Assembly (NCBI GenBank): GCA_034359265.1
Contig: CP136897.1
Span: forward strand, 31,235,501-31,299,500
Direction of reading: 5' to 3'
Source: Canna indica
Taxonomy: Eukaryota > Streptophyta > Magnoliopsida > Zingiberales > Cannaceae
DNA length: 64,000 nt
Shown here: piece after piece, positions 36,763-48,299 of the stretch
Numbering within the stretch: position 1 is the stretch's first letter
Layout: each line of letters begins with the position of its first letter
Program-made: the position numbers and the translations under genes
Notes under the pieces: model-generated
Databases searched by the model: none
The model's input: only the letters and a program-made list of their open reading frames with translations
What the model was told of the DNA's origin: nothing

Positions 36763-36879
36763 GGTGCAACGCGAGGACTTCCCAAGGGCTCACCCATCCT
36801 AGTACCACTCTCGCGCAAGCACGCTTAACTTCGGAGTTCTGATGGGATCCGGAGCGTTAGTGCTAGTATGATCGCACCC
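36763..36879 (-). rRNA. 5S rRNA copy 77
   Basis: As copy 74 without G70C. Confidence 0.95.
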
Positions 36880-37247
36880 GTCATGCACTTTTGATCGTCG
36901 GCTAATAAGGGTGAGCGTCCGAGGGACAACACGGGGTCATTTTCTGCGTCTCTTCGCGTGCCTTTCAGCGCCTCGTGAAAAGCTGAAATCGGACAATAAT
37001 GCACGGAGTTACGCCCGTCTCAAACGAAAAATAATAATTGAAATGTTATTTTTCTTATTTATTTACAAATTTTAATTTTTTGGGTCGGTTGGTCGATCGA
37101 GCCGGCAGTAGAGGTTGCGGCGGGCCCCGCGCGGGCGATCGACAGCCAAGATTTATGGCGACGACGTCGTCCGTCCTTAACGTTTGGTTAGAAAGATTGG
37201 TGAAAAAAATGATCTCGTCGTGCAATCAAATAGGTAGTAAAAAAAAA

Positions 37248-37364
37248 GGTGCAACGCGAGGACTTCCCAAGGGGTCACCCATCCTAGTACTACTCTCGCC
37301 CAAGCACCCTTAACTTCGGAGTTCTGATGGGATCCGGTGCGTTAGTGCTGGTATGATCGCACTC
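37248..37364 (-). rRNA. 5S rRNA copy 78
   Basis: Same changes as copy 75. Confidence 0.96.
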
Positions 37365-37730
37365 GATATGCACTTCTGATCATCGGCTAATAAGGTGAGC
37401 GTCTGAGGGAGAGTTCGGGGGTCATTTTCTTCGTCTCTTCGCGCGCCTTTCAGCGCCACGTGAAAAGCTAAAATCGGACAGTAATGCACGGACTTACGCC
37501 CGTTTTAAACGAAAAATTTTAATTAAATGTTATTTTACTTATTTATTTACAAATTTTAATTTTTCGGGTCGGTTAGTCGATCGAGCCGGCCGTAGAGGTT
37601 GCGGCGGGCCCCGCGCGGGCGATCGATAGCCAAATTTTATGGCGACGACGTCGTCCGTCCTTAACGTTTGGTTCGAAAGATTGGTAAAAAAAATGATCTC
37701 GTCGTGGAATCAAATAGGTAGTAAAAAAAA

Positions 37731-37847
37731 GGTGCAACACGAGGACTTCCCAGGGGGTCACCCATCCTAGTACTACTCTCGCCCAAGCACGCTTAACTTC
37801 GGATTTTTGAAGGGATCCGGTGCGTTAGTGTTGCTATGATCGCACCC
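37731..37847 (-). rRNA. 5S rRNA copy 79
   Basis: Changes: C44A, G41A, A37T, G17A, C14G. Promoter boxes are intact; the changes sit in the 5' half. Confidence 0.95.
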
Positions 37848-38214
37848 ATCATGCACTTCTGATCGTCGGCTAATAAGGGTGAGCATCCGAGGGACAGCTC
37901 AGGGTCATTTTCTTCGTCCCTTCGCGCGCCTTTCAGCGCCACGTGAAAAGTTGAAATCGGACAATAATGCACGGAGTTACGCCCGTTTTAAACGAAAAAT
38001 AATAATTGAAATGTTATTTTTCTTATTTATTTACAAATTTTAAATTTTCGGGTCGGTTGGTCGATCGAGCCGGCAGTAGAGGTTGCGGCGGACCCCGCGC
38101 GGGCGATCGATAGCCAAGATTTATGGCGACGACGTCGTCCGTCCTTAACGTTTGGTTAGAAAGATTGGTAAAAAAAATGATCTCGTCGTGCAATCAAATA
38201 GGTAGTAAAAAAAA

Positions 38215-38331
38215 GGTGCAACGCAAGGACTTCCCAAGGGGTCACCCATCCTAGTACTACTCTCGCCCAAGCACCCTTAACTTCGGAGTTCTGATGGGAT
38301 CCGGTGCGTTAGTCCTGGTATGATCACACCC
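38215..38331 (-). rRNA. 5S rRNA copy 80
   Basis: Changes: T109C, C107T, C95T, C57G, C18G, C6T. The upstream element reads TTTTTA. Confidence 0.95.
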
Positions 38332-38701
38332 GATATGCACTTCTGATCGTCGGCTAAAAAGGGTGAGCGTCCGAGGGAGAGTTCAGGGGGTCATTTTCTT
38401 CGTCTCTTTGCGCACCTTTGAGCGCCACGTGAAAAGCTGATATCGGACAATAATGCACGGAGTTACGCCCGTTTTAAACGAAAAATAATAATTGAAATGT
38501 TATTTTTCTTATTTATTTACAAATTTTAATTTTTCGGGTCGGTTGGTCGATCGAGCCGGCCGTAGAGGTTGCGGCGGGCCCCGCGCGGGCGATCGACAGC
38601 GGAATTTTATGGCGACGATGTTGTCCGTCATTAACGTTTGGTTAGAAAGATTGGTAAAAAAAATGATCTCGTCGTGCAATCAAATAGGTAGTAAAAAAAA
38701 A

Positions 38702-38818
38702 GGTGCAACGCGAGGACTTCCCAAGGGGTCACCCATCCTAGTACCACTCTCGCGCAAGCACGCTTAACTTCGGAGTTCTGATGGGATCCGGTGCGTTAGT
38801 GCTAGTATGATCGCACCC
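38702..38818 (-). rRNA. 5S rRNA copy 81
   Basis: Changes: T109C, C95T, A74G, G65C, C15T. Confidence 0.96.
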
Positions 38819-39185
38819 GTCATGCAATTTTGATCGTCGGCTAATAAGGGTGAGCGTCCGAGGGACAACTCGGGGTCATTTTCTTCGTCTCTTCGCGTGC
38901 CTTTCAGCGCCACGTGAAAAGCTGAAATCGGACAATAATGCACGGAGTTACGCCCGTTTTAAACGAAAAATAATAATTGAAATGTTATTTTTCTTATTTA
39001 TTTACAAATTTTAATTTTTCGGGTCGGTTGGTCGATCGAACCGGCCGTAGAGGTTGCGGCGGGCCCCGCGCGGGCGATCGACAGCCAAGATTTATGACGA
39101 CGACGTCGTCCGTCCTTAACGTTTGGTTAGAAAGATTGGTAAAAAAATGATCTCGTCGTGCAATCAAATAGGTAGTAAAAAAACA

Positions 39186-39300
39186 AGTGCAGCACGAGGA
39201 CTTCCCAGGGGTCACCATCCTAGTACTACTCTCGCCCACGCACGCTTAACTACGGAGTTCAGATGGGATCCGGTGCGTTAGTGCTAGTATGATCGCACCG
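39186..39300 (-). pseudogene. 5S rRNA copy 82, two 1-bp deletions
   Basis: 115 nt long: one base is lost from the C91-95 run and one from G85-87, both in box C. Also C117T, T111C, T62G, A49T, A40T, C15T, G1C. The T tract is broken by one base (AAAAAAACAAG). Probably a pseudogene. Confidence 0.9.
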
Positions 39301-39668
39301 GTCATGCATTTCTGATCGTCGGCTAATAAGGGTGAGCATCCGAGGGACAACTCGGGGTCATTTTCTTCGTCTCTTCACGTGCCTTTCAGCGCCACGTGAA
39401 AAGCTGAAATCGGACAATAATGCACGGAGTTACGCCCGTTTTAAACGAAAAATAATAATTGAAATGTTATTTTTCTTATTTATTTACAAATTTTAATTTT
39501 TCGGGTCGGTTGGTCTATCGAGCCAGCCGTAGAGGTTGCGGCGGGACCCGCGCGGGTGCTCGATAGCCAAGATTTATGGCGACGACGTCGTCCTTCCTTA
39601 ACGTTTGGTTAGAAAGATTGGTAAAAAAAATGATCTCGTCGTGCAATCAAATAGGTAGTAAAAAAAGA

Positions 39669-39785
39669 GGTGCAACACGAGGACTTCCCAAGGGGTCACC
39701 CATCCTAGTACCACTCTCGCGCAAGCACGCTTAACTTCGGAGTTCTGATGGGATCCGGTGCGTTAGTGCTTGTATGATCGCACCC
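39669..39785 (-). rRNA. 5S rRNA copy 83
   Basis: Changes: C95T, A74G, G65C, C15A. The T tract is offset by CT (plus strand AAAAAAGAGG). Confidence 0.96.
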
Positions 39786-40153
39786 GTCATGCACTTCTGA
39801 TCGTCGGCTAATAAGGGTGAGCGTCCGAGGGACAACTCGGGGTCATTTTCTTCGTCTCTTCACGTGCCTTTCAGCGCCACGTGAAAAGCTGAAATCGGAC
39901 AATAATGCACGGAGTTACGCCCGTTTTAAACGAAAAATAATAATTGAAATGTTATTTTTCTTATTTATTTACAAATTTTAATTTTTCGGGTCGATTGGTC
40001 GATCGAGCCAGCCGTAGAGGTTGCGGCGGGACCCGCGCGGATGCTCGACAGCCAAGGTTTATGGCGACGAAGTCGTCCGTCCTTAACGTTTGGTTAGAAA
40101 GATTGGTAAAAAAAATGATCTCGTCGTGCAATCAAATAGGTAGTAAAAAAACA

Positions 40154-40270
40154 AGTGCAACACGAGGACTTCCCAGGGGGTCACCCATCCTAGTACTACT
40201 CTCACCCAAGCATGCTTAACTTCGGAGTTCTGATGGGATCCGGTGCGTTAGTGCTGGTATGATCACACCC
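40154..40270 (-). rRNA. 5S rRNA copy 84
   Basis: Changes: C117T, C67T, G58A, C6T, all transitions. The T tract begins TTG. Confidence 0.95.
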
Positions 40271-40639
40271 GATATGCATTTCTGATCGTCGGCTAATAAG
40301 GGTGAGCGTCCGAGGGAGAGTTCGGGGGTCATTTTCTTCGTCTCTTCGCGCGCCTTTCAGCGCCACGTGAAAAGCTGAAATCGGACAATAATGCACGGAG
40401 TTACGCCCGTTTTCAACAAAAAATAATAATTGAAATGTTATTTTTCTTATTTATTTACAAATTTTAATTTTTCGGGTCGGTTGGTCGATCGAGCTGGCCG
40501 TAGAGGTTGCGGCGGGCCCCGCGTGAGCGATCGACAGCCAAATTTTATGGCGACGACGTCGTCCGTCCTTAACATTTGGTTAGAAAGATTGGTAAAAAAA
40601 ATGATCTCGTCGTGCAATCAAATAGGTAGTAAAAAAAAA

Positions 40640-40756
40640 GGTGCAACACGAGGACTTCCCAAGGGGTCACCCATCCTAGTACTACTCTCGCCCAAGCACC
40701 CTTAACTTCGGAGTTCTGATGGGATCCGGTGCGTTAGTGCTGGTATGATCACACCC
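40640..40756 (-). rRNA. 5S rRNA copy 85
   Basis: Changes: C95T, C57G, C6T. Confidence 0.97.
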
Positions 40757-41125
40757 GATATGCACTTCTGATCGTCGGCTAATAAGGGTGAGCGTCCGAG
40801 GGAGAGTTCGGGGGTCATTTTCTTCGTCTCTTTGCGCACCTTTCAGCGCCACGTGAAAAGCTGATATCGGACAATAATGCACGGAGTTACGACCGTTTTA
40901 AACGAAAAATAATAATTGAAATGTTATTTTTCTTATTTATTTACAAATTTTAATTTTTCGGGTCGGTTAATCGATCGAACCGGCCGTAGAGGTTGCGGCG
41001 GGCCCCGCGCGGGCGATCGACAGCGAAATTTTATGGCGACGATGTCGTCCGTCCTTAACGTTTGGTTATAAAGATTGGTAAAAAAAATGATCTCGTCGTG
41101 CAATCAAATAGGTAGTAAAAAAAAA

Positions 41126-41242
41126 GGTGCAACGCGAGGACTTCCCAAGGGGTCACCCATCCTAGTACCACTCTCGCGCAAGCACGCTTAACTTCGGAGT
41201 TCTGATGGGATCCGGTGCGTTAGTGCTAGTATGATCGCACCC
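41126..41242 (-). rRNA. 5S rRNA copy 86
   Basis: Same changes as copy 81. A nearby TTATAAAGATTGG replaces TTAGAAAGATTGG in its downstream flank. Confidence 0.96.
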
Positions 41243-41609
41243 GTCATGCACTTTTGATCGTCGGCTAATAAGGGTGAGCGTCCGAGGGACAACTCGGGGT
41301 CATTTTCTTCGTCTCTTCGCGTGCCTTTCAGCGCCACGTGAAAAGCTGAAATCGGACAATAATGCACGGAGTTACGCCCGTTTTAAACGAAAAATAATAA
41401 TTGAAATGTTATTTTTCTTATTTATTTACAAATTTTAATTTTTCGGGTCGGTTGGTCGATCGAGCCGGCCGTAGAGGTTGCGGCGGGCCCCGCGCGGGCG
41501 ATCGACAGCCAAGATTTATGACGACGACGTCGTCCGTCCTTAACGTTTGGTTAGAAAGATTGGTAAAAAAATGATCTCGTCGTGCAATCAAATAGGTAGT
41601 AAAAAAACA

Positions 41610-41724
41610 AGTGCAGCACGAGGACTTCCCAGGGGTCACCATCCTAGTACTACTCTCGCCCACGCACGCTTAACTTCGGAGTTCAGATGGGATCCGGTGC
41701 GTTAGTGCTAGTATGATCGCACCG
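41610..41724 (-). pseudogene. 5S rRNA copy 87, two 1-bp deletions
   Basis: Duplicate of copy 82 with the same two deletions in box C but without A49T. 115 nt long. Confidence 0.9.
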
Positions 41725-42092
41725 GTCATGCACTTCTGATCGTCGGCTAATAAGGGTGAGCATCCGAGGGACAACTCGGGGTCATTTTCTTCGTCTCTTC
41801 ACGTGCCTTTCAGCGCCACGTGAAAAGCTGAAATCGGACAATAATGCACGGAGTTACGCCCGTTTTAAACGAAAAATAATAATTGAAATGTTATTTTTCT
41901 TATTTATTTACAAATTTTAATTTTTCGGGTCGATTGGTCGATCGAGCCAGCCGTAGAGGTTGCGGCGGGACCCGCGCGGATGCTCGACAGCCAAGATTTA
42001 TGGCGACGACGTCGTCCTTCCTTAACGTTTGGTTAGAAAGATTGGTAAAAAAAATGATCTCGTCGTGCAATCAAATAGGTAGTAAAAAAAGA

Positions 42093-42209
42093 GGTGCAAC
42101 ACGAGGACTTCCCAAGGGGTCACCCATCCTAGTACCACTCTCGCGCAAGCACGCTTAACTTCGGAGTTCTGATGGGATCCGGTGCGTTAGTGCTTGTATG
42201 ATCGCACCC
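42093..42209 (-). rRNA. 5S rRNA copy 88
   Basis: Same changes as copy 83. Confidence 0.96.
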
Positions 42210-42576
42210 GTCATGCACTTCTGATCGTCAGCTAATAAGGGTGAGCGTCCGAGGGACAACTCGGGGTCATTTTCTTCATCTCTTCGCGTGCCTTTCAGCG
42301 CCACGTGAAAAGCTGAAATCGGACAATAATGCACGGAGTTACGCCCGTTTTAAATGAAAAATAATAATTGAAATGTTTTTTTATTATTTATTTACAAATT
42401 TTAATTTTTCGGGTCTGTTGGTCGATCGAGCCGGCCGTAGAGGTTGCGGCGGGCCCCACGCGGGGGATCGACAGCCAAGTTTTATGGCGACGAAGTCGTC
42501 CGTCCTTAACGTTTGGTTAGAAAGATTGGTAAAAAAAATGATCTCGTCGTGCAATCAAATAGGTAGTAAAAAAACA

Positions 42577-42693
42577 AGTGCAACACGAGGACTTCCCAGG
42601 GGGTCACCCATCCTACTACCACTCTAGCGCAAGCATGCTTAACTTCGGAGTTCTGATGGGATCCGGTGCGTTAGTGCTAGTATGATCGCACCC
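42577..42693 (-). rRNA. 5S rRNA copy 89
   Basis: Changes: C117T, C78G, A74G, G68T, G65C, G58A, C15T. A hybrid: 3' end of the copy 84 type, 5' part of the A74G type. Confidence 0.94.
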
Positions 42694-43061
42694 GTCATGC
42701 ACTTCTGATCGTCGGCTAATAAGGGTGAGCGTCCGAGGGACAACTCGGGGTCATTTTCTTCGTCTCTTCGCGTGCCTTTCAACGCCACGTGAAAAGCTGA
42801 AATCGGACAATAATGCACGGAGTTACGCCCGTTTTAAACGAAAAATAATAATTGAAATGTTATTTTTCTTATTTATTTACAAATTTTAATTTTTCGGGTC
42901 GGTTAGTCGATCGAGCCGGCCGTAGAGGTTGCGGCGGGCCCCGCGCGGGCCATCGACAGCCAAGATTTATGGCGACGACGTCGTCCGTCCTTAACGTTTG
43001 GTTAGAAAGATTGGTAAAAAAAATAATCTCGTCGTGCAATCAAATAGGTAGTAAAAAAACA

Positions 43062-43178
43062 AGTGCAACACGAGGACTTCCCAAGGGGTCACCCATCCTA
43101 GTACCACTCTCGCGCAAGCACGCTTAACTTCGGAGTTCTGATGGGATCCGGTGCGTTAGTGCTAGTATGATCGCACCC
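43062..43178 (-). rRNA. 5S rRNA copy 90
   Basis: Changes: C117T, C95T, A74G, G65C, C15T. Confidence 0.96.
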
Positions 43179-43546
43179 GTCACGCACTTCTGATCGTCGG
43201 CTAATAAGGGTGAGCGTCCGAGGGACAACTCGGGGTCATTTTCTTCGTCTCTTCGCGTGCCTTTCACCGCCACGCGAAAAGTTGAAATCGGACAATAATG
43301 CACGGAGTTACGCCCGTTTTAAATGAAAAATAATAATTAGAATGTTATTTTTCTTATTTATTTACAAATTTTAATTTTTCGGGTCGGTTGGTCGATCGAG
43401 CCGGCAGTAGAGGTTGCGGCGGGCCCCGCGCGGGCGATCGACAGCCAAGATTTATGGCGACGACGTCGTCCGTCCTTAACGTTTGTTTAGAAAGATTGGT
43501 AAAAAAAATGATCTCGTCGTGCAATCAAATAGGTAGTAAAAAAAAA

Positions 43547-43663
43547 GGTGCAACACGAGGACTTCCCAAGGGGTCACCCATCCTACTACCACTCTCGCGC
43601 AAGCCTGCTTAACTTCAGAGTTCTGATGGGATCCGGTGCGTTAGTGCTAGTATGATCGCACCC
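43547..43663 (-). rRNA. 5S rRNA copy 91
   Basis: Changes: C95T, C78G, A74G, G65C, T59G, G58A, C47T, C15T. Confidence 0.95.
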
Positions 43664-44031
43664 GTCATGCACTTCTGATCGTCGGCTAATAAGGGTGAGC
43701 GTCCGAGGGACAACTCGGGGTCATTTTCTTCGTCTCTTCGCGTGCCTTTCAACGCCACGTAAAAAGCTGAAATCGGACAATAATGCACGGAGTTACGCCC
43801 GTTTTAAACGAAAAATAATAATTGAAATGTTATTTTTCTTATTTATTTACAAATTTTAATTTTTCGGGTCGGTTGATCGATCGAGCCGGCCGTAGAGGTT
43901 GCGGCGGGCCCCGCGCGGGCCATCGACAGCCAAGATTTATGGCGACGACGTCGTCCGTCCTTAACGTTTGGTTAGAAAGATTGGTAAAAAAAATAATCTC
44001 GTCGTGCAATCAAATAGGTAGTAAAAAAACA

Positions 44032-44148
44032 AGTGCAACACGCGGACTTCCCAAGGGGTCACCCATCCTACTACCACTCTCGCGCAAGCCTGCTTAACTT
44101 CGGAGTTCTGATGGGATCCGGTGCGTTAGTGCTAGTATGATCGCACCC
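44032..44148 (-). rRNA. 5S rRNA copy 92
   Basis: Changes: C117T, T106G, C95T, C78G, A74G, G65C, T59G, G58A, C15T. Its 3' flank matches copy 90 (970 bp away), its body copy 91. Confidence 0.94.
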
Positions 44149-44517
44149 GTCATGCACTTCTGATCGTCGGCTAATAAGGGTGATCGTCCGAGGGACAACT
44201 TTTGGGTCATTTTCTTCGTCTCTTCGCGTGCCTTTCAACGCCACGTAAAAAGCTGAAATCGGACAATAATAAACGGAGTTACGCCCTTTTTAAACGAAAA
44301 ATAATAATTGAAATGTTATTTTTCTTATTTATTTACAAATTTTAATTTTTCGGGTTGGTTGGTCGATCGAGCCGGTCGTAGAGGTTGCGGTGGGCCCCGC
44401 GCGGGCGATCGACAGCCAAGATTTATGGCGACGACGTCGTCCGTCCTTAACGTTTGGTTAGAAAGATCAGTAAAAAAAATGATCTCATCGTGCAATCAAA
44501 TAGGTAGTAAAAAAAAA

Positions 44518-44634
44518 GGTGCAACGCGAGGACTTCCCAAGGGGTCACCCATCCTAGTACTACTCTCGCCCAAGCACGATTAACTTCAGAGTTCTGATGG
44601 GATCCGGTGCGTTAGTGCTGGTATAATCGCACCC
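44518..44634 (-). rRNA. 5S rRNA copy 93
   Basis: Changes: T109C, C95T, G56T, C47T, C10T. Confidence 0.95.
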
Positions 44635-44993
44635 GATATGCACTTCTGATCGTCGGCTAATAAGGGCGAGCGTCTGAGGGAGAGTTCGGGGGTCATTTTC
44701 TTCGTCTCTTTGCACGCCTTTCAGCGCCACGTGAAAAGCTGAAATCGGACAATAATACACGGAGTTACGCCCGTTTTAAACGAAAAATAATAATTGAAAT
44801 GTTATTTTTCTTATTTATTTATAAATTTTAATTTTTCGGGTCGGTTGGTCGATCGAGCCGGCCATAGAGGTTGCGGCGGGCGATCGACAGCCAAATTTTA
44901 TGGCGACGACGTCGTCCGTCCTTAACGTTTGGTTAGAAAGATTAGTAAAAAAAATGATCTCGTCGTGCAATCAAATAGGTAGTAAAAAACAAA

Positions 44994-45110
44994 TATGCAA
45001 CACGAGAACATCCAAGGGGGTCACGCATCGTAGTACTACTCTCGCCCAAACACGCTTAACTTCGGAGTTCTGATGGGATCCGGTGCGTTAGTGGTGCTAT
45101 AATCGCACCC
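44994..45110 (-). rRNA. 5S rRNA copy 94 (highly diverged)
   Basis: Twelve changes, the most of any full-length copy: C117A, C116T, C104T, A101T, G97T, G86C, G81C, C61T, G17C, C14G, C10T among those I could place. The T tract is broken (plus strand AAAAAACAAATATG). Probably a pseudogene. Confidence 0.88.
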
Positions 45111-45477
45111 GTCATGCACTTCTGATCGTCGGCTAATAAGGGTGAGCGTCCGAGGGACAGCTCGGGGTCATTTTTTCGTCTCTTCGCGCGCCTTTCAGCG
45201 CCACGTGAAAAACTGAAATCGGACAATAATGCAGCGAGTTACGCACATTTTTAACGAAAAATAATAATTGAAATGTTACTTTTCTTATTTATTTACAAAT
45301 TTTAATTTTTCGGGTCGGTTGGTCGATCGAGCCGGCCGTAGAGGTTGCGGCAGGCCCCGCGCGGGCGATCGACAGCCAAGATTTATGGCGACGACATCGT
45401 CCGTCCTTAACGTTTGGTTAGAAAGATTGGTAAAAAAAATGATCTCGGCGTGCAATCAAATAGGTAGTAAAAAAACA

Positions 45478-45594
45478 AGTGCAACACGAGGACTTCCCAG
45501 GGGGTCACCGATCCTAGTACTACTCTCGCCCAAGCACGCTTAACTTCGGAGTTCTGATGGGATCCAATGCATTAGTGCTGGTATGATCGCAGCC
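45478..45594 (-). rRNA. 5S rRNA copy 95
   Basis: Changes: C117T, G85C, C29T, C28T, C24T, G3C. Confidence 0.95.
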
Positions 45595-45962
45595 GTCATG
45601 CACTTCTGATCGTCGGCTAATAAGGGTGAGCGTCCGAGGGATAGCTCGGGGTCATTTTCTTCGTCTCTTCGCGCGCCTTTTAGCGCCACGTGAAAAGCTG
45701 AAATCGGACAATAATGCACGGAGTTACGCCCGTTTTAAACGAAAAATAATAATTGAAATGTTATTTTTCTTATTTATTTACTAATTTTAACTTTTCGGGT
45801 CGGTTGGTCGATCGAGTCGGCCGTAAAGGTTGCGGCGGGCCCCGCGCGAGCGATCGACAGCCAAATTTTATGGCGACGATGTCGTCCGTACTTAACGTTT
45901 GGTTAGAAAGATTGGTAAAAAAAATGATCTCGTCGTGCAATCAAGTAGGTAGTAAAAAAAAA

Positions 45963-46070
45963 GGTGCAACACGAGGACTTACCAGGGGGTCACCCATCCT
46001 AGTACTACTCTCACCCAAGCACGCTTAACTTCTGAGTTCTGATGGGATCCGGTGCGTTAGTGCTAGTCTG
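45963..46070 (-). pseudogene. 5S rRNA copy 96, 5'-truncated
   Basis: The first nine nt and the upstream promoter are gone. The gene runs directly into the spacer segment GGCGACAACGTCATG that normally lies downstream of the neighbouring gene. Box A, IE, box C and the T tract remain. Other changes: G99T, C67T, C47A, C15T. Next gene only 198 bp away. Confidence 0.93.
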
Positions 46071-46160
46071 GCGACAACGTCATGCGTCCTTAATGTTTGG
46101 TTAGAAAGATTGGTAAAAAAAATGATGTCGTCGTGCAATCAAATAGGTAGTAAAAAAAAA

Positions 46161-46277
46161 GGTGCAACACGAGGACTTTCCAGGCGGTCACCCATCCTAG
46201 TACAACTCTCTCCCAAGCACGCTTAACTTCGGAGTTCTGAAGGGATCCGGTGCGTTAGTGCTGGTATGATTGAACCC
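46161..46277 (-). rRNA. 5S rRNA copy 97
   Basis: Full-length partner in the first compound unit. Changes: G99A, C93G, A74T, C67A, A37T, G7A, G5T. Its upstream flank has AATAAGGTTTTGC instead of AATAAGGGTGAGC. Confidence 0.94.
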
Positions 46278-46645
46278 GTCATGCACTTCTGATCGTCGGC
46301 TAATAAGGTTTTGCATCCGAGGGACAGCTCGGGGTCGTTTTCTTCATCTCTTCGCGCGCCTTTCAGCACCACGTGAAAAGCTGAAATCGGAGAATAATGC
46401 ACGGAGTTACGTCTGTTTTAAACGAAAAATAATAATTGAAATGTTATTTTTCTTATTTATTTACAAATTTTAATTTTTCAGGTCGGTTTGTCGATCGAGC
46501 CGGCCGTAGAGGTTGCGGCGGGCCCCGCGCGGGCGAACGACAACCAAACTTTATGGCGACAACGTCGTCCGTCCTTAACGTTTGGTTAGAAAGATTGGTA
46601 AAAAAAATGATGTCGTCGTGCAATCAAGTAGGTAGTAAAAAAAAA

Positions 46646-46762
46646 GGTGCAACACGAGGACTTCCCAGGGGGTCACCCATCCTAGTACTACTCTCGCCCT
46701 AGCATGCTTAACTTCGGAGTTCTGATGGGATCCGGTGCGTTAGTGCTAGTATGATCGCACCT
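46646..46762 (-). rRNA. 5S rRNA copy 98
   Basis: Changes: T63A, G58A, C15T, G1A. Confidence 0.95.
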
Positions 46763-47131
46763 GATATGCACTTCTGATTGCCGGCTAATAAGGGTGAGCA
46801 TCCGAGGGAGAGTTCGGGGGTCATTTTCTTCGTCTCTTCACGCGCCTTTCAGCGCCACGTGAAAAGCTGAAATCGGACAATAATGCACGGAGTTACACCT
46901 GTTTTAAACGAAAAATAATAATTGAAATGTTATTTTTCTTATTTATTTACAAATTTTAATTTTTCGGGTCGGTTGGTCGATTGAGCCGGCCGTAGAGGTT
47001 GGGGCGGGCCCCGCGCGGGCGATCGACAGCCAAATTTATTGGCGACGACATCGTCCGTCCATAACATTTGGTTAGAAAGATTGGTAAAAAAAATGATCTC
47101 GTCGTGCAATCACATAGGTAGTAAAATAATA

Positions 47132-47248
47132 AGTGCAACACGAGGACTTCCCAGGGGGTAACCCATCCTAGTACTACTCTCGCCCAAGCACGCTTAACTT
47201 CAGAGTTCTGATGGGATCCGGTGCGTTAGTGCTGTTATGATCGCACCC
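47132..47248 (-). rRNA. 5S rRNA copy 99
   Basis: Changes: C117T, G89T, C47T, C14A. The T tract is badly broken (plus strand AAAATAATAAG), leaving T4 at most. Confidence 0.95.
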
Positions 47249-47616
47249 GTCATGCACTTCTGATTGTCGGCTAATAAGGGTGAGCGTCCGAGGGATAGCT
47301 CGGGGTCATTTTCTTCGTCTCTTCGCGCGTCTTTCAGCGTCACGTGAAAAGCTGAAATCGGACAATAATGCACGGAGTTACGCCCGTTTTAAACGAAAAA
47401 TAATAATTGAAATGTTATTTTTCTTATTTATTTACAAATTTTAATTTTTCGGGTCGGTTGGTCGATCGAGCCGGCCGTAGAGGTTGCGGCGGGCCCCGTG
47501 CGGGCGATCGACAACCAAATTTTATGGCGACGACGTCGTCCGTCCTTAACGTTCGGTTAGAAAGATTGGTAAAAAAAATGATGTCGTCGTGCAATCAAAT
47601 AGGTAGTAAAAAAAAA

Positions 47617-47724
47617 GGTGCAACACGAGTACTTCCTAGGGGGTCACCCATCCTAGTACTACTCTCGCCCAAGCACGTTTAACTTTGGAGTTCTGATGGG
47701 ATCTGGTGCGTTAGTGCTAGTATG
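47617..47724 (-). pseudogene. 5S rRNA copy 100, 5'-truncated
   Basis: Same 5' truncation as copy 96 (nine nt missing), joined to GCGACGTCGTCATC. Changes: C104A, G97A, G56A, G48A, G30A, C15T. Next gene 198 bp away. Confidence 0.93.
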
Positions 47725-47814
47725 GCGACGTCGTCATCTGTCCTTAATGTTTGGTTAGAAAGATTGGTAAAAAAAATGATGTCGTCGTGCAATCAAATAC
47801 GTAGTAAAAAAAAA

Positions 47815-47931
47815 GGTGCAACACGAGGACTTTCCAGGCGGTCACCCATCCTAGTACTACTCTCTCCCAAGAACGCTTAACTTCGGAGTTCTGAAGGGAT
47901 CCGGTGCGTTAGTGCTGGTATGATCGAACCC
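47815..47931 (-). rRNA. 5S rRNA copy 101
   Basis: Full-length partner in the second compound unit; copy 97 type: G99A, C93G, C67A, G60T, A37T, G5T. It shares the GGTTTTGC upstream flank. Confidence 0.94.
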
Positions 47932-48299
47932 GTCATGCACTTCTGATCGTCGGCTAATAAGGTTTTGCATCCGAGGGACAGCTCGGGGTTGTTTTCTTCG
48001 TCTCTTCGCGCGCCTTTCAGCGCCACGTGAAAAGCTGAAATCGGACAATAATGCACGGAGTTACGCCCGTTTTAAACGAAAAATAATAATTGAAATGTTA
48101 TTTTTCTTATTTATTTACAAATTTAAATTTTTCGGGTCGGTTGGTCGATCGAGCCGGCCGTAGAGGTTGCGGCGGGCCCCGCGCGGGCGATCGACAACCA
48201 AACTTTATGGCAACGACATCGTCCGTCCTTAACGTTTGGTTAGAAAGATTGGTAAAAAAAATGATGTCGTCGTGCAATCAAGTAGGTAGTAAAAAAAAA

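Larger units (their letters stand above)
34430..37560. repeat. Three-unit repeat, 1,454-bp period
   Basis: Copies 73-75 recur as 76-78. An unusual AT block (AAATTTTAATTAAATGTTA) appears at about 34,608, 36,062 and 37,515, showing a third partial copy. Confidence 0.88.
38260..42520. repeat. Five-unit tandem duplication, about 2,424 bp
   Basis: Copies 80-84 match copies 85-89 in order at 2,423-2,425 bp. The two-base-deleted gene at 39186 is carried along to 41610. Confidence 0.85.
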
